A DNA stretch of 64,000 nucleotides from Tachypleus tridentatus (lineage: Eukaryota > Arthropoda > Merostomata > Xiphosura > Limulidae): the NCBI RefSeq assembly GCF_004210375.1, contig NC_134830.1, positions 45,141,094-45,205,093 on the forward strand, in the 5' to 3' direction. Numbering within the stretch: position 1 is the stretch's first letter; each line of letters opens with the position of its first letter. Below are positions 57,456-64,000 of this stretch, in pieces. A program made the translations under genes and the position numbers. The notes beneath the pieces are model-generated. The model had not been told where the DNA came from, searched no databases, and saw only the letters and a list, made by a program, of their open reading frames with translations.

Positions 57456-58221
57456 GTGTTTGATATTTATTAATTACACCTTTTTAATTGTGGTTCCCTT
57501 ATTAGAGTCTTAATCTCTCTAGTTCAATTTGACATTGGAAAATGGCCAGAACATTAAATAACCCGACATCAGGACTGGAAAGGTCCAACTTCAGGTGACT
57601 AACGCTGCTGTTTGAACTGTCCGTTTGAACTACCCTTTAGTCATCCTGGGAAGTTGTTATTACAGTTTTGCTGCATGTTTTTTAACACTTTTATTACTTC
57701 ATCTTTTGGTACTGGCCATAATGACACATAACCCGGAACCAGGACTGGAAAGACCAACTTCAGGTGACTGACGGTGGTTCTTGTACTTACCTGTTAATCT
57801 TTCTGGCAGGTTATGATCATTACCATTCTGCTACAGGAAGTCCTTTACAACTTTGTAGACTGGATGTCAACATTGGTTTTATGCAATTTTCTGTTTTTAA
57901 TTGCTGTTTTGTTTTCACTTTTGTTTCCTTTTACGAATTTTACTACATCTACTTTACTTTTACCTTTTTACAGGACATTTGACTAATTTTTATTATGATT
58001 TTGCTATATGTCTTTTAACACTTTTCTTATTTTACCTTTTGATAATGGCTGTTATGACAACATAACCTGCATTTTCTGTTTTTCAATGATGTTTTGTTTT
58101 ACCTTTATTTCCTTTTGTGTATTTTACTACATTTAATTTATTTTTACTTTGTTACTGGACATTTGGTGCAGATAGCCTAGCTGCTTTGTGCCATAAAACA
58201 CTAAATCAATCAATCAGTTAA
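57456..58221 (+). repeat. LINE copy C 3' UTR, repeated segments
   Basis: Two partial repeats share GGCCA..., ...CAGGACTGGAAAG and CAACTTCAGGTGACT (about 57540-57600 and 57715-57770), with a third weaker one near 58040. This is longer than the copy A 3' UTR. It ends in the hairpin and an AATC-repeat tail. Confidence 0.75.
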
Positions 58222-58308
58222 TTCAGTTTAAATTTCAGAAAGAGGTATTGTGTAATTTCTGGATTCTTAACTCCTTATTTTATATAAAAAATTTCAGGTT
58301 TTCCTGTC

Positions 58309-58377
58309 ATGGAAGAAAATCCACCAAATGATCTTCAGTTTGGGAAATACCACAAATTAGCTGCTGAGTATTCTAAG
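58309..58377 (+). CDS. PPP1R21: PPP1R21 coding exon 1
   Basis: The exon starts at 58298 after the acceptor AAAAATTTCAG, with 11 bases of 5' UTR, then 23 codons. The donor is GTAAGAG at 58378. The 3' end of LINE copy C is only about 75 bases before the acceptor. Confidence 0.9.
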
Positions 58378-61300
58378 GTAAGAGAATGTGTGATATATTT
58401 CTGTTCCTTCCATTCAGGACTGCAGAAAAACAGATGCACAAAATTTGACCTAAAGTTTACACTAAATGTCACAATTGTTAATACCCCATTTATATGTAAA
58501 AACAGCTGGTTTGGGTTGAGAAAATTTGTATGTAGAAGAGCAAACAACGTTTCGACCATGTTCTCTCTTCTACATAAAAATTTGCTCAACCCAAACCAGC
58601 CATTTTAACATATATTTTTCTCTACAAGTGGGTTTTCTGGTCATCACTGGTTAATGCCCCATTGCTCCTTCTGTCAAAGCATATTATTCTCAACTTTATC
58701 TTACCATATCTTCTTTCCTCTTTTTTAAAGCCTGTTGGAAGTTTGTTGTATTTGATAAGCTTTAGCTTATTTAAGGATAAAATAAGTCAAATAAATGTTC
58801 AATATTTATGGTATGGTGAAAGCATCTATTTTGATTCTACTAATATTTTTTGTTTTGTGTTTAAACATGGCAGAAATTTAGTTTTAAAGAAAAGAACCTC
58901 TCCTCAACTATGGTGTTCAGAGATAATGATATCTCCATTTGCTCTGCTCTTGAAGTATTACATTCAGTGGCAGTGATCCATCATTTAAGGTGAGCTTTAA
59001 AATGGAATTTGTAGATTAAAAAAAATTATTAGAAATTGTTGGGGTAGAGACAGAGTTGAAGAAGCAGAGGGAAAGACAAAGAAGAAGGTTCAGGCTGGTT
59101 TTCCAGAAATTGACAGCTTTTGACTCCTTGAGAGCCCTTATGCAGGGTTGCATATTGGTGAGGATCTATAAATCCAATTCCTAAATATTTATTGTGGGAG
59201 AAAATGGGAGTAATTTAAGAAAACCCACTTTTACAGGATAGGTACCAACTTGTCTTCCTGTTTTGTGCTGTAAAACAGAAGTAATGATTAATTATTCAAA
59301 AAAAGAAAAGAAAAAATAGTTGAAATGATGATGTCTGCATGTTTTATGATAAACATTGTAAGGGGATAATGTTTTGTGTGGTACAGGTGAAGTGGTGTAC
59401 AAGGCAGAAGTGAGACTATTTCTTATCACTCCATTTTTTTACAATGTTTTTTGGCCAGTGTGTCAAGCCTATTCTTAAGTAGTAGTAATTTATTGCTTTG
59501 TGTAAATTGCTGACTGTTGTATATATTAGAATCCTTAGGGCTAATCTTAATACTCTATTCTCTTGATATTGTCTTTTTATTGTTCTGACATATTTACGGT
59601 GATCCGACAGACGTATTCAATAATTGGACAAATATAAACTTCAACTCTTCAGTTAAACATGATAGACTTGGTTTACAAAGTTCCACCATCCAAAAGTGGT
59701 GTGGTAAAAGTATAGAAAATAACATGAAATATAAAGTTTTACTTGAAACAAATGTTTGAAATGTTATTTAGGAGGTTTTAAAGTTTATGCAAGTAATATT
59801 TCAGATTTTTGGGAGGAAGAATAGTTTTTAATTATAACATAAAATCATTTTGCACTCAGATTAGTAATGAAACAGATTCTATTTTCACAAATAAATCTTC
59901 AGTAAAAGATATTTCATTAAAACATCTGACTTTTGTATACAAAATACTTGTAATCATTATTAAAACTATACCAAGTTTTGTGAAGATACACATGCTGTAT
60001 CAAAAGTTATAGTGCAAATACTTAACATGTGCAAACATGTAGAAGAACTTGTGTATATTATATTGAGCCCAGAGTTAAAGGGTTAATGAATTAGAATTTC
60101 CAGTTATTACTGTTTTTGGTTATTCCAACTGTCTAAGTAAATGAAATCTTTCTGCTATGATTTCTCATTAATTTTTAGAACTTCAAGTTTGTTCAGTTTC
60201 AAGTCTTCTTGGCTTTGTGATTAAGGTGGTTGGTTCATAATTCAAAGGTTTTGGGTTTGATTCCCATTGTCACCAACCAGATTCAATCTTTTAGCCATGG
60301 AGATAATTCTTTGTTTTTGAATTATGGCAAAGCTACTAGAGCTATCTTTTTACATCCATAATTTTTAACACTAAGCAGAGGGAAGGCAGTATATGGGCAG
60401 TAACTACCACAAACTTAGTGGTTAATTGTTTAAACCCAAATAATCGAATTGGCCATGAATGACTATAACTCCTTCTATCAGTACAGTTGCAAGTAACGGT
60501 ATGCATGTAGTGTTCTTACACACCACTCACAAATGTTTGTTGGTTACAAAACTATACACTTAGAGACTTGCTTGTATTAATCTTGTTGAACTGAAGGTAG
60601 TGTAGCTTCAACATAATATATTTTTTACTTATTAAAAGCTATAAATATAACTAGTATTACACTGGGTAAGATTGCTTTAATAAAAAAGTTATGGCAAATT
60701 TTTATTCAGGCAAAAAAAAAATTGATTGCTGAATAATTTTCTCATTTAACTAGACAAGAACTAATTACAGTCGAACCATATGTAACATCAGTTAAGTTGT
60801 TAACCTACTTAAATGAGTAGGACTCCTGTTTAATCATGACTAGGCCTAATTAGGTAGAAAACTGAAATTGAGAAAACAAGTTTGGCCATCATATGCACCA
60901 TTTAAATACTGCTCAGTATAGTAACTTTTAGTTTGTTAATTACTCACCACCCTTGTGTGTTTCTGCATCTTGTTCTAGTCTGGACTGTGAAATGTATACT
61001 TGTTAATCATATTAATGTGTTGTTTATAAAGTTTCACCTGAACCAACTTTTCATTTTGTAGTAATTTGTACTATGTTTATTTTGCTAATATTAGAATCAA
61101 TATATTTTCACTGAGTTATATATAACCTCATATACTGTGACAAGAATATTTACTAGTTTATCTCTTGAAATCTAAAGACGGTTATTTTTAATGAAGAATT
61201 AGCTTATTTAGTTTTCATAGAGTATTCATGTTGCAATGTGTAGAGAGAAACCCAAAAAATTTTATTATTTGTATCTTCAGCTTGTTACAGATTTTCTACT

Positions 61301-62727
61301 TCAAGTTTCATGTACAACAGTTTAGATTTAAAAAATAGCTTAATACTAAATTATTGTACCTGAAGATGTCTATCATATTAATCAAAGGGCAGTTTAAAAA
61401 CAAGGTGGAAGCAAGAAGGCTATTCTCATTTAAGAATAATAAAGATTAGTTGAATTTAATTGATTAATGAGTTTGACTGTTAAATAATTATAAAATTCTA
61501 CTAATTATCCAGGCCTTTCCCAGTTCTAGAATTAATAAGAATTTTAATACTGATGATCCTAAGAAGAAAGCACAAATTCTTAACAATGGATACCTGAAAC
61601 ACTATAAAGATAAATACAAAAATAAATGAATTACATACATGCAGCCATATTCTTGTATGTCAGAAATCTCTCTGAAAACATACAAAGGATATGAAAACAG
61701 CATTAATTAATAGAATATACAGAACCTACAACACAATGAGATCACAGTTAGTACACACCACAAAAGAGAAGAAAAACACCATTTTCAACACTCCTTGTTT
61801 GTGTAGGTTCAAATACAGTGAAAAAAAGAGAGACCGAGAAAATTTAAAATTCAAGAACATAATGGACATACAAGACTTAGTAATACCGATCTGTCTGCAA
61901 AAAGACCATTGTGCCAGAGGAGATGACTGAATAACAAAATGCATTAATAGTAAACTAATAGATATGAACTACATATGAGAAAAAGAAAGATATTTGCCTT
62001 CTACAAACACCTAAGGTGATAACAAACACACTTGGTCACCCTAGGTAAGAAATTGGCAAAACTAGGATACCCTGTGTTGAAAATGTTCCAATAATCACTT
62101 GATTAGAGTTATTTTGGGGTATTCTCCAGCTTTATATCAATAAGACCTGTGGCTAACTTGTCAGGATTTCCCTGAAGATGACAGTATATTAGCAGCTGAA
62201 ATGTGGGATGAGAAACTAATTAGTAGTTACTGTATAGTTATACATATAAAAATAGTAATAGTATAAAAACAATACATGTAAGTGTATATAATAAGAAAAA
62301 ATAAGTCAGTTACTTGTTGTTAATTAGGCTTGGATGATCATAAGCCATTTTTTGTATTGGAGTCTTGCAAAGCGAGATACGATTACCATGTGGAGTTATT
62401 TAAAAGGCACTTGTAGTGAAGAAATTTATTTATTAAGTTGGTTCGTCTTAAGCAAATAAAATCAGCTGGTAATAATAAGTAAATGTAGCTAAAGCTATGA
62501 AAATAAACCAGTTGTTTTCATTGAATTTCAATGGTTGTATTTTACAGATACCATAGTTTAATGAGTTAAGTAAATAAAATATTTTTGCATTAACATAAAT
62601 AATGTTAAGAATTAACAGAATATTATGAAACATTGAAATTACTTTTTTTTCTTTTTAGCTCAAAGCTCAAGCTACTGTACTGAAGAAGGCAGTTGGTGAA
62701 GAGCAAACAAAAAATTTGGAAGTGAAG
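58309..62727 (+). CDS. PPP1R21: Protein phosphatase 1 regulatory subunit 21, 5' part (two coding exons)
   Basis: Exons 58309-58377 and 62659-62727 join between codons to give 46 residues: MEENPPNDLQFGKYHKLAAE, YSK, then LKAQATVLKKAVGEEQTKNL and EVK. This matches the start of PPP1R21/KLRAQ1 (human: LQGKYQKLAQEYSK, LRAQNQVLKK), including the KLRAQ-domain name motif, here KLKAQ, and the same exon border after the Lys. Known role: a coiled-coil subunit of the FERRY complex, which binds Rab5 on early endosomes and mRNA; it also has PP1-binding annotation. The reading frame is open and the borders are standard, so the gene is likely intact. The remainder lies beyond 64000. Confidence 0.9.
58491..58614. 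repeat. Foldback element, 50-bp inverted arms
   Basis: 58491-58540 and the complement of 58565-58614 agree at 45 of 50 positions around a 24-base loop (CAAACAACGTTTCGACC...). It starts 113 bases inside the PPP1R21 intron. As RNA it would form a long hairpin. Origin unknown, perhaps a MITE. Confidence 0.88.
58615..60205. other. PPP1R21 intron, nothing recognised
   Basis: A 104-codon frame at 58662-58973 looks like chance. An old repeat is possible near 59430-59660 but no motif is firm. Confidence 0.35.
60206..60304 (+). repeat. SINE family 1, head (plus strand), CpG-decayed
   Basis: CTTGGCTTTGTGATTAAGG, then GGGTTTGATTCCC (B box with CpG lost) and CAATCTTTTAGCCATGG. It stops at the start of an oppositely oriented fragment. 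Confidence 0.65.
60305..60480 (-). repeat. SINE family 1, body and tail (minus strand), decayed
   Basis: TTGAATTATGGCAAAGC, GAGCTATC, CATCCATAATTTTTAACAC and GAGGGAAGGCAG are the complement of the tail and body. With the preceding head it makes an inverted arrangement. Confidence 0.65.
61500..62225 (+). mobile_element. Penelope-like element fragment (decayed GIY-YIG region)
   Basis: An upstream frame reads SEISLKTYKGYENSIN. From 61691 it reads NTMRSQLVHTTKEKKN, then TIFNTPCLCRFKYSEKKRD and CLQKDHCARGDD. The 'TLRS-x-L-V ... P-C-x-C-x-x-x-Y-I-G-E-T-x-R ... H' layout is typical of Penelope-like elements just before and within the GIY-YIG endonuclease; here YIGET has become YSEKK. The 3' noncoding part has CTGAAGATGACAG, common near ends of these elements. 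Several breaks, so it is dead. Confidence 0.55.
62659..62727 (+). CDS. PPP1R21: PPP1R21 coding exon 2
   Basis: 23 codons, LKAQATVLKKAVGEEQTKNL then EVK, both borders between codons. The acceptor is a T-rich tract ending CTTTTTAG and the donor is GTATGG at 62728. A heptad-like hydrophobic pattern fits the coiled coil. Confidence 0.9.
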
Positions 62728-64000
62728 GTATGGCAAGTAATGCTGTGTACTTTTACTGCCATAGTTGAGGAAATATCTTGCATTTAATGCACTTTTAACT
62801 CTTGTGAAGTTAAGCAGCTTGTTCATTTATAGTCCAATTTTTCTGCGTAACTGTTATAATCTGTTTACTAAATGATATAACTTTTTTAAAATGTACTAAG
62901 AAGCTCTACTTTTCTTTGTTTAGATTTGTACTGTAAGCTTTTCCAGTATTTAGAATATGTAAGGGAAGCAATAAATTCTTAAATATGCAACATTTGTCAG
63001 AAACAAACCCAATCTAATTCTGTTTACATATTTGGATGTTTCAGTAATTTATGGTGCACATTGTTAACAAAACATTTATTGTAACCTTGTGTTACAACTG
63101 CATTTTTTTTTTCATACTTCTGGTATGCAACTTTTAGAAGAGTTGTTTAATTACTGAGCTAATTGTGTGCATTATTTTAGTGAGTTAGATTTTTTGTGTA
63201 TGTTACATTTCAATGATAATTGTATACAATGTAATTGTGTAACACTACATTAAAATACATTATTTATAGTTTTATATAAATATTTTTTGACTGGTGGTTA
63301 TATGATTTAGCATAAACTAGTTCTTTTCAGTTTTACAGTATCATTAAAATTTCATTAAGGCATATTCTACTTCTTTATTGCTTATCAAAAAAAAAGAAAC
63401 CTGGTTATTGCTTTTGTTGAACTTCAATGTGAATTTACCTAAAATTGAAAATTTTAAGAGACTTCTTAATCTTTGTGAAAAAAATCTTCCTGAGTAAGTG
63501 CGGAAGTAATTCTTGTAGACTTATGAGCCCCATTTTTTGTCAATAAAATTATTGTGATAAGTTTACATCTATGAACTTACATCTTCTGGGACACATAGCA
63601 AATTATTATTATATACATTATTATTATAAGTAGAGCTGAGTAATTGATTTGATTAATTGATGAAATTGAATACCAGTGGACATTGATTACAGTGATTAGT
63701 GTTATGTAAAATAGCAAACTAATCAAAATAACTGTTTCTAATTATTGCTGTTTATTATTATTCTCACTACCCATGCAACCAAAATGTTGCAGGTATGATT
63801 TATTTTCAATAAATTCAAGGTTGTTCAGGTCAGTTGATTAGTGTAACGACTCATGAAAATAATCAGTTAACTGAAGTTAATGTTTTTGATTACTACAGTA
63901 CTTTTTATTAATTTGACTATGTAAGTTTCATGTAAGAATAATTGATTAGTTACATGTTATCACTTGATGACCCAATAAGGGATTAGCAATTCCCCTAATC
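62728..64000. other. PPP1R21 intron to window end, nothing recognised
   Basis: AT-rich intron sequence. No further exon recognised before the edge. Confidence 0.45.

Larger units (their letters stand above)
52110..58221 (+). mobile_element. I-clade LINE, copy C (near full length, with target-site duplication)
   Basis: 6.1 kb flanked by an identical 11-bp repeat ttcagtttaaa (52099-52109 and 58222-58232), so it probably begins CCCCTTGGTGTGG and ends in AATCAATCAATCAGTTAA. It carries a 5' region, ORF1, ORF2, a long 3' UTR and the tail hairpin 58165-58192 (GGTGCA against TGTGCC, paired with G-T). Compared with copy A it keeps the 388-bp polymerase segment but has other lesions. It lies just upstream of the first PPP1R21 coding exon in the same direction. 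Confidence 0.9.

Noticed and set aside
18147-58221. LINE copies A and C as a segmental duplication
   Set aside because: Their flanks differ, copy C has extra 5' sequence and its own 11-bp target duplication, so separate insertions explain them better.
59430-59660. Possible further LINE 3' fragment in the PPP1R21 intron
   Set aside because: It has a repeat-like feel, but I could not find a polymerase motif or a match to the CR1, I or SINE tails in this window.
1-64000. CRISPR array, bacterial operon or integrated virus
   Set aside because: No regularly spaced repeats, no prokaryotic gene layout and no viral structural genes; all mobile DNA seen fits eukaryotic transposons.

Overview
This is a eukaryotic, animal genomic window: AT-rich, intron-split genes, tRNA-derived SINEs, several LINE clades and DNA-transposon remnants. 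The three SINE families resemble repeats I associate with horseshoe crabs, so an arthropod, perhaps a chelicerate, is my guess; that is memory, not a search. There is no CRISPR array, operon or convincing stand-alone RNA gene.

Two host genes are readable, both on the + strand. (1) EIF3K, eukaryotic translation initiation factor 3 subunit K: eight coding exons from 14929 to 38060 join in frame with GT/AG borders to a complete 216-residue protein, with AATAAA at 38103. A 5' noncoding exon ending at 13655 is predicted. Intron 1 is about 14.6 kb and full of transposons. (2) PPP1R21 (KLRAQ-domain protein, a FERRY-complex subunit): only the first two coding exons (58309-58377 and 62659-62727) lie here; the gene runs off the right edge. 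Its promoter is predicted near 48.0-48.1 kb.

Layout: 1-13.6 kb is intergenic, with many SINEs and scraps of a Gypsy-like gag and a LINE reverse transcriptase. 13.6-38.1 kb is EIF3K. Its intron 1 holds a hAT MITE, a pogo-like MITE, a minus-strand CR1-like LINE split by a younger I-clade LINE (copy A), and an older 5'-truncated copy of the same I-clade family (copy B). 38.1-48 kb is intergenic, with a CR1 scrap, SINEs and a broken hAT (ZMYM1-like) transposase. 48.1-64 kb is the 5' part of PPP1R21, carrying a near full-length I-clade LINE (copy C, 52110-58221, flanked by an 11-bp target-site duplication), a 50-bp-arm foldback and a Penelope-like scrap.

Two larger signals stand out. First, the I-clade LINE and all three SINE families end in the same small hairpin (outer stem, GAT, AGC, loop, GCT, T, outer stem). 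The outer stem changes sequence between copies while several copies keep pairing, which suggests that the LINE machinery mobilises the SINEs. Second, CpG density steps sharply near 13.66, 41.9 and 48.1 kb (24 versus 1, 1 versus 17 and 16 versus 1 CpGs in adjacent 780-bp blocks). This outlines the transcription units as germline-methylated domains and predicts their 5' ends.
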